Under the pieces are notes generated by a model. It made no database searches and had not been told where the DNA came from. It saw only the letters and a list, made by a program, of their open reading frames with translations. A program made the position numbers and the translations under genes. Positions 1 through 5,186 of a stretch of DNA of 6,247 bases are shown here, piece by piece (within the stretch, counting starts at the first letter, position 1; each line of letters begins with the position of its first letter). This DNA comes from Sva-07 sp964549065 (GTDB taxonomy: Bacteria > Actinomycetota > Acidimicrobiia > Acidimicrobiales > Ilumatobacteraceae), in contig CAZJUC010000196.1 in NCBI GenBank assembly GCA_964549065.1, positions 1 to 6,247 on the forward strand, written 5' to 3'.

Positions 1-698
1 AGTGGACGGTCCGCCACGGCGCCGACTGGCGCGACGGCGAGGACCGGTTCTTCACCCATCTGCTCGACGGGTCGCGCGCCGCCAACCGGCTGGGCTGGCA
101 GTGGACGATCGGTGCCGGCACCGGCAAGCCGTACGGGTTCAGCCGCTGGCAGGTCGACAAGCGGGCGCCCGAGCTGTGTGCCGGGTGTGCACGGCGAGAC
201 GACTGTCCCATCGAGGACTGGCCGGCCGAGCGCACGCTGTCGGCCGTCGACCCCGAGCCGCTGCTCGACCGCGACCCTGACCCGGCGGCAACGGCCGGAC
301 CCGTCGACCAGGTGACCAGCGGCGACGCCGAGATCGTGTGGCTGACCGCCGAGAGCCTCGGCGACGACGACCCGGCGCTCGCAGTGCACCCCGAGCTGCC
401 GGCGGTGTTCGTGTTCGACGAGCCACTGCTGGCCCGGCTGCGGCTGTCGTCGAAGCGGCTCGTGTTCCTCACCGAGCGCCTCGCCGAACTCGCCGAGAGC
501 CGAAACATCGAAGTGCACCGTGGCGACCCCGCTGGGATCCTCGACGGCCGAGCACTCGCAACCACGTTCACGCCGGTACCGAAGGCACGCCGGCTGCGTT
601 CGCGACTCGACGTCGTCGACCTGCACCCGTGGCCGTGGCTGCGCCGACCCGGTGACGGTTCGATCAGCAGCTTCTCGGCGTGGCGACGCGGTCGTTGA
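1..698 (+). CDS. Photolyase/cryptochrome-like FAD-binding protein, 3' part
   Basis: The gene is open at the left edge; the first whole codon is at position 3 and 231 codons remain before TGA at 696-698. Residues about 17-55 match the end of the photolyase FAD-binding domain: a GSRAANRLGWQWT segment (the family's substrate-contacting xxASNxLxWQW region) followed by GKPYGFSRWQV. A Cys motif follows (C59-x2-C62-x5-C68, then PIEDWP), which could bind metal or an Fe-S cluster if a fourth ligand lies upstream. After a Pro/Asp-rich linker (about 80-107), residues about 108-230 read like the alpha/beta antenna domain that normally sits at the N-terminus of photolyases: a VFVFDEPLL strand, SSKRLVFLTERLAELAE, then VHRGDP. 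The order therefore looks reversed. DNA repair or blue-light sensing is inferred from the family; the missing 5' part decides the class. A downstream gene starts 17 nt after the stop, probably in the same transcript. Confidence 0.8.
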   Translation, partial: WTVRHGADWRDGEDRFFTHLLDGSRAANRLGWQWTIGAGTGKPYGFSRWQVDKRAPELCAGCARRDDCPIEDWPAERTLSAVDPEPLLDRDPDPAATAGPVDQVTSGDAEIVWLTAESLGDDDPALAVHPELPAVFVFDEPLLARLRLSSKRLVFLTERLAELAESRNIEVHRGDPAGILDGRALATTFTPVPKARRLRSRLDVVDLHPWPWLRRPGDGSISSFSAWRRGR

Positions 699-715
699 GC
701 CGACACACTGCGCCG

Positions 716-1213
716 ATGGCTCGACTGTTCGTGGCGATCTGGCCGCCTGACGACGTACTCGACCGGCTCGCCGACGTCGAACGACCCAAGGACCAGGGCG
801 TCAAATGGGTGCCGCAGGAGAACCTGCACGTCACGCTGCGATTTCTCGGCGACGCCGACGAGGCCGAGGTCGCTGCCCGACTCGACGAGACCTTGCTGCC
901 CGCCGCGACTGCCGTGGTCGGCCCCGCGTTCGACCTGCTCGGCGAACGGTCGCTGATCTCACCGGTGGCCGGCGTCGACGAGTTGGCCGACGTCGTCCGC
1001 CAGGCGCTGCGCGGTCTGGGGACCGAGCCCGAGCGCAGACGGTTCCAGGGCCACATCACCGTCGCGCGTCTCGCTCGCCGTGCTCGGCCGATGCGCAGCG
1101 CCGGACGTCGGTTCGATGCGACGTTCGACGTCGCCGAGGTCGCACTCGTCGCGAGCACGCTCACCGACTCCGGCGCCGTCTACGACACGGTTGCCACCTG
1201 GCCGACCCGCTGA
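716..1213 (+). CDS. thpR: RNA 2',3'-cyclic phosphodiesterase (ThpR/LigT, 2H family)
   Basis: This 165-aa protein is the normal length for bacterial 2H phosphoesterases that open 2',3'-cyclic phosphates on RNA ends; it is cytosolic. It opens with the family's RLFVAIWPP strand, and both catalytic H-x-T/S motifs are present: H38-V-T40 (in NLHVTLRFLGD) and H113-I-T115 (in GHITVAR). The strand between them, where relatives usually have an R-VLW-G motif, reads ERSLISPVAGV and is diverged. The ATG at 716 was chosen over an in-frame GTG at 680 because homology begins at ARLFVA and the GTG lies inside the upstream gene. The gap to the photolyase-like gene is 17 nt, with no convincing promoter and no clear Shine-Dalgarno, so co-transcription is likely. 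The family assignment is secure; the physiological RNA substrate is unknown. Confidence 0.9.
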   Translation: MARLFVAIWPPDDVLDRLADVERPKDQGVKWVPQENLHVTLRFLGDADEAEVAARLDETLLPAATAVVGPAFDLLGERSLISPVAGVDELADVVRQALRGLGTEPERRRFQGHITVARLARRARPMRSAGRRFDATFDVAEVALVASTLTDSGAVYDTVATWPTR

Positions 1214-1248
1214 ACTCTTGCGTTCGACGTCTGACACGATGATCGACA

Positions 1249-1635
1249 GTGAGCCGCGAACACATCTCCCAGGGCAGCGAGTTCGAGCAGACGATCGGAT
1301 ACTCGCGTGCGGTGGTCGACGGGCGCTGGGTGTTCGTCGCGGGAACGACCGGGTTCGACTACTCGACGATGACCATCTCCGACGACATCGTCGAGCAGGT
1401 CGAGCAGACCCTGGCGAACATCGACGATGCGCTGCTGCGCGCCGACTCGACGGCCGCCGACGTCGTCCGGGTTCGCTACCTGCTTCCCGACGCGGACGAT
1501 TTCGAGGCCTGCTGGCCGGCGTTACGCCGCTACTTCGGTGAGGCCCGACCCGCGGCGACGATGATGGTGGCGGGTCTGCAGGACCCCCGCATGAAGATCG
1601 AGATCGAGGTCACTGCGTTGAAGCCCGGCCCGTGA
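1249..1635 (+). CDS. Rid (YjgF/YER057c/UK114) family protein
   Basis: This 128-aa protein has the length and fold signature of the trimeric Rid family, whose best known members (RidA) hydrolyse reactive enamine/imine intermediates released by PLP enzymes. The family landmarks are visible: GYSRAVVDGRWVFVAGTTG near the N-terminus, a central QTLANIDDALLRA helix, and the C-terminal RPAATMMVAGL...KIEIEVTA. R100 and an acidic residue at 118-120 probably match the Arg and Glu that hold the carboxylate and the catalytic water in RidA. The start is fixed as GTG 1249 because an in-frame TGA (1240-1242) lies just two codons upstream. No Shine-Dalgarno is seen, so the mRNA may be leaderless. It is not obviously linked to its neighbours. 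Many Rid subgroups lack proven deaminase activity, so I do not assign the RidA name. Confidence 0.88.
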   Translation: MSREHISQGSEFEQTIGYSRAVVDGRWVFVAGTTGFDYSTMTISDDIVEQVEQTLANIDDALLRADSTAADVVRVRYLLPDADDFEACWPALRRYFGEARPAATMMVAGLQDPRMKIEIEVTALKPGP

Positions 1636-1638
1636 GCC

Positions 1639-1669
1639 GTTGCCCCGGGTGTCCGACACCACGGGCAAC
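1639..1669 (+). terminator. Stem-loop 3 nt after the Rid stop codon
   Basis: GTTGCCC (1639-1645) pairs with GGGCAAC (1663-1669), and an inner GGTG/CACC stem closes on a TCCGA loop; the core GGTGTCCGACACC is itself palindromic. There is no run of T after it, so it would be a non-canonical terminator or an intergenic repeat. It resembles the hairpin at 3535-3564. Because it lies between the Rid stop and ATG 1694, it also argues against the TTG at 1640 as the start of the next gene. Confidence 0.55.
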
Positions 1670-1681
1670 AGGTCCGGGTGC

Positions 1682-1687
1682 TACGAC
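1682..1687 (+). promoter_or_regulatory. Possible -10 element of a leaderless transcript
   Basis: TACGAC is a one-mismatch TANNNT hexamer ending 6 nt before ATG 1694, a spacing that would place transcription start at or near the A of the ATG. There is no Shine-Dalgarno. This is the weakest of four such sites in the window. Confidence 0.3.
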
Positions 1688-1693
1688 TTGCGC

Positions 1694-3262
1694 ATGGGGG
1701 ATCTGCTCACGGCGCTCGCCGCCGCACAACCGGACAAGACCGCGATCATCGACGACCGGACCGGGGTGACCGGCACCGACGACGTGCGGACGTGCACCTA
1801 CGCCGAGTTCGAGGACCGGGCGAATCAACTCGCCCACGTACTCGGCGATCTCGGTGTCGGACCCGGCGACAAGGTCGTGTGGTGCGGGCAGAACTCGACC
1901 GGCATCTTGGAGCTGACGAGCGCGTCACGCAAGATCGGCTCGACCGCTGTGCCACTGAACTATCGGCTGTCCGACGAGGAGGCCGCATACGTCATCGACC
2001 ACTGCGACGCGTCCACCGTGTACATCGACGCCGAGTTCGCCGGGCTGATCGACCGGATCCGATCCGAGATCCCGAAGGTCACCGACGTGCTCGTGTTCGA
2101 CGGCGAGGCACCGGATGGAACGACGGCGGTCGACCAGTTGATCGTCGCTGCGTCGACCGACGTGATCGAGCGGGCAGACGTCGACGAGGGCGGCGCGACG
2201 ATGACCTACACGTCGGGCACCACCGGCAAGCCCAAGGGCGCATACCGACGCACGGCCGCCGACCCGCGTGCAGGCGCGGCACTGATGCAGCACATCGGGT
2301 ACCGGCCCGACGACGTGTACCTCACCACCGGCCCGCTGTACCACTCGGGCCCCGGCGGGTTCGCGGCCAGTGCGATCGCCATGGGACAGACGGTGGTGCT
2401 GCAACGCAAGTTCGACCCCGAGGACTGGTTGCGCATCCTGCAACTCCACCGCGCGACGTCGACGTTCTCGGCGCCGACCCCGATCCGGATGATCTGCAAC
2501 GTGCCCGACGAGATCAAGGCGACGTACGACCGATCGTCGATGCGGGTGATGATCGCGAACGCAGCGCCGTGGAGCTTCGCACTCAAGCAGCAGTACGTCA
2601 CCGACTTCCCGCCCGAGTCGCTGTTCGAGATCTACGGCTCGACGGAGCTGGGCGTGAACACGGTGCTGCGGCCGGAGGATCAGATGCGCAAGCCGGGGTC
2701 GTGCGGCAAGGAGGCACCGATGGTCGAGATCCGGCTGTACGACGAGCTCGGTGGCATCGTCACCGGCACCGGCCCGGACGCAACGGGCGAGGTGTTCGTA
2801 CGGTCGGCGGCGGTGTTCGCCGACTACTACAAGCAGCACGACAAGTTCGAAGAGGACCATCGCGACGGATTCCAGACCGTCGGCGACATCGCCTACCGCG
2901 ACGACGAGGGCTTCATCTACATCTGCGACCGCAAGAAGGACATGATCATCTCGGGCGGGATGAACATCTACCCGGCCGAGATCGAAGCGGCACTCGAGTC
3001 GCATCCCGACATCTACGAAGCCGCGGTGTTCGGGATCCCGAGCGACGACTGGGGCGAGTTGGTGCATGCGGTGGTCGTGAAGCGTCCCGGCTCTGATCTC
3101 GACGAAGACGGCGTGACGGCCCACTCGCGTGAGCACCTCGCGAGCTACAAGATCCCCCGCTCGATCTCGTGGATCGACGAACTCCCCAAGACCGGCTCCG
3201 GCAAGATCCTGAAACGCGACCTCCGCAAGCCGTACTGGGAAGGCCGCACCAGCAACGTGTAA
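1694..3262 (+). CDS. Class I adenylate-forming acyl-CoA synthetase (FadD-like)
   Basis: This 522-aa member of the ANL superfamily (acyl-CoA synthetases, NRPS adenylation domains, luciferases) should activate a carboxylic acid with ATP to an acyl-AMP and then to the CoA thioester. All core motifs are present: the phosphate-binding loop TYTSGTTGKPKG (171-182), PLYHSGP (214-220), the A5 motif YGSTELG (314-320), a ribose-binding Asp in VGDIA (D398), the hinge DRKKDMIISGGMNIYP (412-427) and the A10 Lys in PKTGSGK (K504). The length is typical. The ATG at 1694 is preferred to a TTG at 1640, which lies in a stem-loop; the residues before M1694 look non-coding. Acyl substrate specificity cannot be read from the sequence; actinobacterial FadD proteins of this kind act on fatty, aromatic or sterol-derived acids. 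It appears to be monocistronic. Its stop codon lies inside a perfect palindrome. Confidence 0.93.
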   Translation: MGDLLTALAAAQPDKTAIIDDRTGVTGTDDVRTCTYAEFEDRANQLAHVLGDLGVGPGDKVVWCGQNSTGILELTSASRKIGSTAVPLNYRLSDEEAAYVIDHCDASTVYIDAEFAGLIDRIRSEIPKVTDVLVFDGEAPDGTTAVDQLIVAASTDVIERADVDEGGATMTYTSGTTGKPKGAYRRTAADPRAGAALMQHIGYRPDDVYLTTGPLYHSGPGGFAASAIAMGQTVVLQRKFDPEDWLRILQLHRATSTFSAPTPIRMICNVPDEIKATYDRSSMRVMIANAAPWSFALKQQYVTDFPPESLFEIYGSTELGVNTVLRPEDQMRKPGSCGKEAPMVEIRLYDELGGIVTGTGPDATGEVFVRSAAVFADYYKQHDKFEEDHRDGFQTVGDIAYRDDEGFIYICDRKKDMIISGGMNIYPAEIEAALESHPDIYEAAVFGIPSDDWGELVHAVVVKRPGSDLDEDGVTAHSREHLASYKIPRSISWIDELPKTGSGKILKRDLRKPYWEGRTSNV

Positions 3263-3290
3263 CGATTGGTGTCAGACACCAATCGTTACA
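3258..3290 (+). repeat. Perfect 33-nt palindrome at the end of the acyl-CoA synthetase gene
   Basis: Two 16-nt arms, TGTAACGATTGGTGTC (3258-3273) and its exact reverse complement (3275-3290), flank a single A. It contains the TAA stop (3260-3262), and its right end overlaps the TACATT -10 candidate of the next gene. As RNA it would form a long hairpin and could end transcription, although only TT follows. As DNA it could be an operator: TTGGTGTCAGACACCAA resembles the TGGT-N-ACCA operators of FadR-type GntR regulators. The sequence does not decide between the two. Confidence 0.8.
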
Positions 3291-3292
3291 TT
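3287..3292 (+). promoter_or_regulatory. -10 element (TACATT) for a leaderless DUF5522 transcript
   Basis: TACATT fits TANNNT exactly and ends 7 nt before ATG 3300. A TTGGTG at 3266-3271 could serve as -35, but the spacing of 15 is short. It overlaps the right arm of the 33-nt palindrome, so a protein bound there would block it. Confidence 0.4.
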
Positions 3293-3299
3293 GCGGGGC

Positions 3300-3530
3300 A
3301 TGGATGCCGACTTGCGCGACGGATGGCGTGAAGAGCCTCATCCTCGGCGACTGTCGGAGCACCACCCGCACCGAGACGCGATCCTCGGGCGTCACGACGA
3401 GGCACAGGAGCGTCGCCTACCGACCTACACCGACCCGGTGAGTGGCCTCAGCGTGTTCACCGCGGACTTCCTCGCCTCACGCGGCTACTGCTGCGACAGC
3501 GGCTGCCGCCACTGCCCCTACACCGACTGA
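3300..3530 (+). CDS. Small Cys-rich DUF5522 protein
   Basis: This 76-aa protein carries the DUF5522 signature at its C-terminus: YTDPVSGLSVFTADFL (43-58) then RGYCCDSGCRHCPY (61-74). The Cys pattern is C64-C65-x3-C69-x2-C72, with His71 beside it, which suggests metal binding. The family is short, widespread and of unknown function. The N-terminal half is rich in His, Arg and Asp and has no signal peptide or membrane segment, so it is probably cytosolic. The ATG at 3300 is preferred to TTG 3291: the TTG lies in the -10 candidate at the palindrome edge, while ATG sits 7 nt behind TACATT. There is no strong Shine-Dalgarno. It begins 37 nt after the acyl-CoA synthetase stop, with the palindrome in the gap. 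I cannot assign a function. Confidence 0.85.
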   Translation: MDADLRDGWREEPHPRRLSEHHPHRDAILGRHDEAQERRLPTYTDPVSGLSVFTADFLASRGYCCDSGCRHCPYTD

Positions 3531-3534
3531 AACC

Positions 3535-3564
3535 GTTGCTCGCGGTGTCCGAACCACGAGTAGC
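3535..3564 (+). terminator. Stem-loop 4 nt after the DUF5522 stop codon
   Basis: GTTGCTCGCGGT (3535-3546) pairs with ACCACGAGTAGC (3553-3564) through nine Watson-Crick pairs, two G-T wobbles and one C/A mismatch, around a GTCCGA loop. It closely resembles the hairpin at 1639-1669 in sequence and distance from the stop. There is no T run. Its right arm overlaps the TAGCGT -10 candidate of the following gene. Confidence 0.5.
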
Positions 3565-3566
3565 GT
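3561..3566 (+). promoter_or_regulatory. -10 element (TAGCGT) upstream of the phosphotransferase remnant
   Basis: TAGCGT matches TANNNT and ends 8 nt before ATG 3575. A TTGCTC at 3536-3541 could act as -35 with 19-nt spacing. No Shine-Dalgarno is seen, so the transcript would be leaderless or nearly so. Confidence 0.35.
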
Positions 3567-3574
3567 CGCCGCGG

Positions 3575-4082
3575 ATGGTCGACCTCCCCGAGGTGGTGCG
3601 CAATCGGGCGAACGCCGAGGGACACCCCGGTTGGGTCCACGAACTGCCCGGCATCGTCAGCAGCTTGGAGCGCGACTGGTCGGTCGAGGTCGGTCGCTCC
3701 TACGACGAAGGCACCGAGGCGTTCGTCGCCGACGCTGTTCTCGCCGACGGTGCGCCGGCGGTCCTGAAGGTGCTCGTGCCGCGACGGGACGGCGGGATCG
3801 ACGACCACGAAGCAACCGCGCTGCGGCTCGCCGCCGGTGAGGGTTGTCCGACATTGCACCGCGACGACCCTGCTCGTGGCGCCCTGCTCATGGAGCGGCT
3901 CGGACCGCCACGGACTCGATGCCGCCGCGATCTGGGAGTGGTCGGCGATCGAGCGGGTGTCGACCGGACTGGTCGCCACCGACATCGGCCTCCAGCCGGT
4001 CGGCCGCCAGCTGCTCGCGGTCGCCGACTGGATCGCTCGTGCCGTCACCCCATCATTGCGCAGTCACCCGTGTGGCGGCTGA
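3575..4082 (+). pseudogene. APH(6)/hydroxyurea-type phosphotransferase, internally deleted
   Basis: The first about 110 codons (frame of ATG 3575) look like the N-lobe of the aminoglycoside/hydroxyurea phosphotransferase family: GWVHELPGIVSSLERDW, VADAVLADGAPAVLKV with the ATP-binding Lys65, a DDHEATALRLAAGEG helix with Glu79, then GALLMERLG. At about 3900-3915 homology jumps to another frame, which ends at TGA 4080-4082. That segment reads GLDAAAIWEWSAIERVSTGL then QLLAVADWIA, the family's C-terminal helices. The C-lobe core between them is absent, including the catalytic HGD-x4-N loop and the metal-binding Asp; from family length I estimate over 100 residues lost. Out-of-frame internal deletion explains this better than a one-base frameshift. 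A long open frame continuing to 4201 from the N-lobe is meaningless downstream of the junction. The intact ancestor would have phosphorylated a small hydroxyl compound; its substrate is unknown. Confidence 0.75.
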
Positions 4083-4100
4083 GAAGTACCTCGGGCACGA

Positions 4101-4117
4101 CGAACCGCCTAGGTTCG
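4101..4117 (+). repeat. Short inverted repeat before the reductase-like gene
   Basis: CGAACC (4101-4106) and GGTTCG (4112-4117) are exact inverted copies around GCCTA. The right arm overlaps the TAGGTT -10 candidate, so this is a possible operator half-site pair; chance occurrence is also plausible. Confidence 0.3.
4110..4115 (+). promoter_or_regulatory. -10 element (TAGGTT) for a leaderless transcript
   Basis: TAGGTT fits TANNNT and ends 7 nt before ATG 4123, with no Shine-Dalgarno between. No good -35 is seen. The spacing matches that of the other sites at 3287 and 3561. Confidence 0.4.
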
Positions 4118-4122
4118 ATGAC

Positions 4123-4539
4123 ATGGCCTCTGCGAACGCCGTCTTCGAAACGATCCTGGATTCGCCCCTGCACCGCCTGCTGTCAGGCAAGCTCGTCATG
4201 ATCCGCTATCAGGGCGCCGACCCCTCGACCACCGAATCGACGCCGCCCCTGCACTACGCCGACACCCATCACGGCATCGTCGTGTTGGCCGACGAACCCG
4301 ACGGCGACACCTGGTGGCGGAACTTCACCACGATGGGACAGACCCAGGTGCTGCTCGCCGGCGAGTGGGTACCGATGACGGCGCACGCGCTGCTCGGCTC
4401 GCAGGACCCCGACGCGGTCACCCCGCTCCTGCGATCGTACGCAGCGCGATTCCCCAAGGTCGTGAAGTCCCTCGACGGCGACACCCTCGAAGAACGCGTC
4501 GAGCGAGCGGTCGTCGTCTGGCTCCGACCCGCTGAGTGA
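4123..4539 (+). CDS. Nitroreductase/quinone reductase-like protein (DUF385/Ddn-type)
   Basis: This 138-aa protein resembles the small split beta-barrel flavin/deazaflavin proteins of actinobacteria (Ddn/DUF385-type). The supporting signs are an opening SPLHRLLSGKLVMIRYQG, a central strand pair GIVVLADEPDGDTWWRNF where the WWRNF block is characteristic, then VLLAGEWVPMTAHALLG and a helical LLRSYAARFPKV. The usual GRRSG stretch after IRYQG is replaced by ADPSTTEST, so cofactor binding may differ. F420 use is inferred from the family, not shown. The ATG at 4123 was chosen because homology starts there and it follows a TAGGTT -10 by 7 nt; the longer open frame upstream overlaps the phosphotransferase remnant out of frame and has no family-like sequence. 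It has no signal peptide. The gene converges on a YbaK-type gene, 24 nt from its end. Confidence 0.75.
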   Translation: MASANAVFETILDSPLHRLLSGKLVMIRYQGADPSTTESTPPLHYADTHHGIVVLADEPDGDTWWRNFTTMGQTQVLLAGEWVPMTAHALLGSQDPDAVTPLLRSYAARFPKVVKSLDGDTLEERVERAVVVWLRPAE

Positions 4540-4548
4540 CGGGTTCGG
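4524..4548. terminator. Hairpin between convergent genes
   Basis: CCGACCCG (4524-4531) pairs with CGGGTTCGG (4540-4548) with one bulged T, closing an 8-nt loop that contains the reductase-like gene's stop codon. Its position between convergent 3' ends suggests a shared terminator. There is no T run on either strand. Confidence 0.4.
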
Positions 4549-4563
4549 TCGACTGCTCGATGC

Positions 4564-5055
4564 TCAGCCCTCGGGGATGGTGGCGAGGTCGTCGACGAAC
4601 TCGTAGCGGTCGAGGCCCACGAGCTGACGTGGGTCCAGCCGGATCTTCGCCGAGCGCGAACCGGCACCCACCACGATGCTGTCGCAGTCGAGCACGCGTG
4701 CGTCGAGCCACACGTCGAGACCGTCGGGCAGCCCGAAGATCGTGACGCCGCCGATCTCCTGGCCCGTGAGCTCACGGGTGAGTTCGGCGGGGGCGAAGCT
4801 CAGCTTGCGCACCCCGAGCTTGCGGCGCACCGCACCGTTCACGTCGAGACGCGTGTGGGCCAACGCCACGCAGACCACGTGGTGACCTTCCGGCTTCTTC
4901 GACGCCACGAGGATGGCGTTCGCCGACTCCTCCATCGCGACGCCGTACGCCTCGCAGAACTGGGCGGTGTCGGCCAGATCGGGGTCGCATTCCATCACCT
5001 CGTAGGCCAGACCGAGCTGGTCGAGGTCGGCGACCACATCAGGGTGTGCACTCAT
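4564..5055 (-). CDS. YbaK/EbsC-family aminoacyl-tRNA deacylase
   Basis: This 163-aa protein is the usual length for stand-alone YbaK/EbsC/ProX-type trans-editing enzymes, which hydrolyse mischarged aminoacyl-tRNAs in the cytosol. Family features in order: an N-terminal helix and strand LDQLGLAYEVMECD, TAQFCEAYGVAMEESANAIL, a conserved Lys region VASKKPEG (K53/K54) where YbaK has its essential Lys, RRKLGVRKLSFAP, the loop LTGQEIGGVTIFGLP, then VVGAGSRSAKIRL near the end. Which tRNA it edits (Cys-tRNA-Pro or another) cannot be told. ATG 5055 is supported by a strong AAGGAG 7 nt upstream, the clearest Shine-Dalgarno in the window. The start overlaps the stop of the upstream PAP2-type gene as ATGA (5052-5055), so the two were built as a translationally coupled pair; its own RBS should keep it expressed despite the frameshift upstream. 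Confidence 0.9.
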   Translation of the reverse strand: MSAHPDVVADLDQLGLAYEVMECDPDLADTAQFCEAYGVAMEESANAILVASKKPEGHHVVCVALAHTRLDVNGAVRRKLGVRKLSFAPAELTRELTGQEIGGVTIFGLPDGLDVWLDARVLDCDSIVVGAGSRSAKIRLDPRQLVGLDRYEFVDDLATIPEG

Positions 5056-5062
5056 GCTGTGT

Positions 5063-5068
5063 CTCCTT
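5063..5068 (-). promoter_or_regulatory. Strong Shine-Dalgarno of the YbaK-type gene
   Basis: Read on the minus strand it is AAGGAG, 7 nt before ATG 5055. It lies within the 3' end of the PAP2-type reading frame and fixes the start of the deacylase gene. Confidence 0.8.
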
Positions 5069-5150
5069 CGACGCACGCCGGTTGCAGGTCGTCGATCGGC
5101 TCGACGTCCGGGATGCCCAGGGACGCGCCGGAGTCGGGTGCGAACGCCGC

Positions 5151-5186
5151 ACGCACGGAGCCCACCGCACGCACCGACCCCACCGC
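5151..5186. repeat. Tandem 18-nt duplication in the PAP2 tail
   Basis: Two adjacent 18-nt units (5151-5168 and 5169-5186) differ at two positions. On the minus strand they encode a repeated AVGSVR hexapeptide in the cytosolic-looking tail after the last membrane helix. The copies probably arose by replication slippage. Confidence 0.7.

Noticed and set aside
699..710. CCGACAC after the photolyase-like stop as a fifth copy of the stop-linked motif
   Set aside because: Only the right half matches (AGCCGACAC against GTCCGACAC) and there is no hairpin, so it is too weak to count.
1640..1693. A TTG start extending the acyl-CoA synthetase by 18 residues
   Set aside because: The stretch forms a stem-loop and its translation is unlike an ANL N-terminus; ATG 1694 has a better context.
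1925..3136. A 403-codon open frame on the minus strand opposite the acyl-CoA synthetase gene
   Set aside because: It mirrors the codon pattern of a well supported ANL-family gene. Its own translation shows no domain-like sequence; long antisense frames are common in GC-rich coding DNA.
3844..4122. An N-terminal extension of the reductase-like protein back to 3844
   Set aside because: It overlaps the phosphotransferase remnant in a different frame, is rich in Arg, Pro and Ser as expected of a shadow frame, and homology begins only at M4123.
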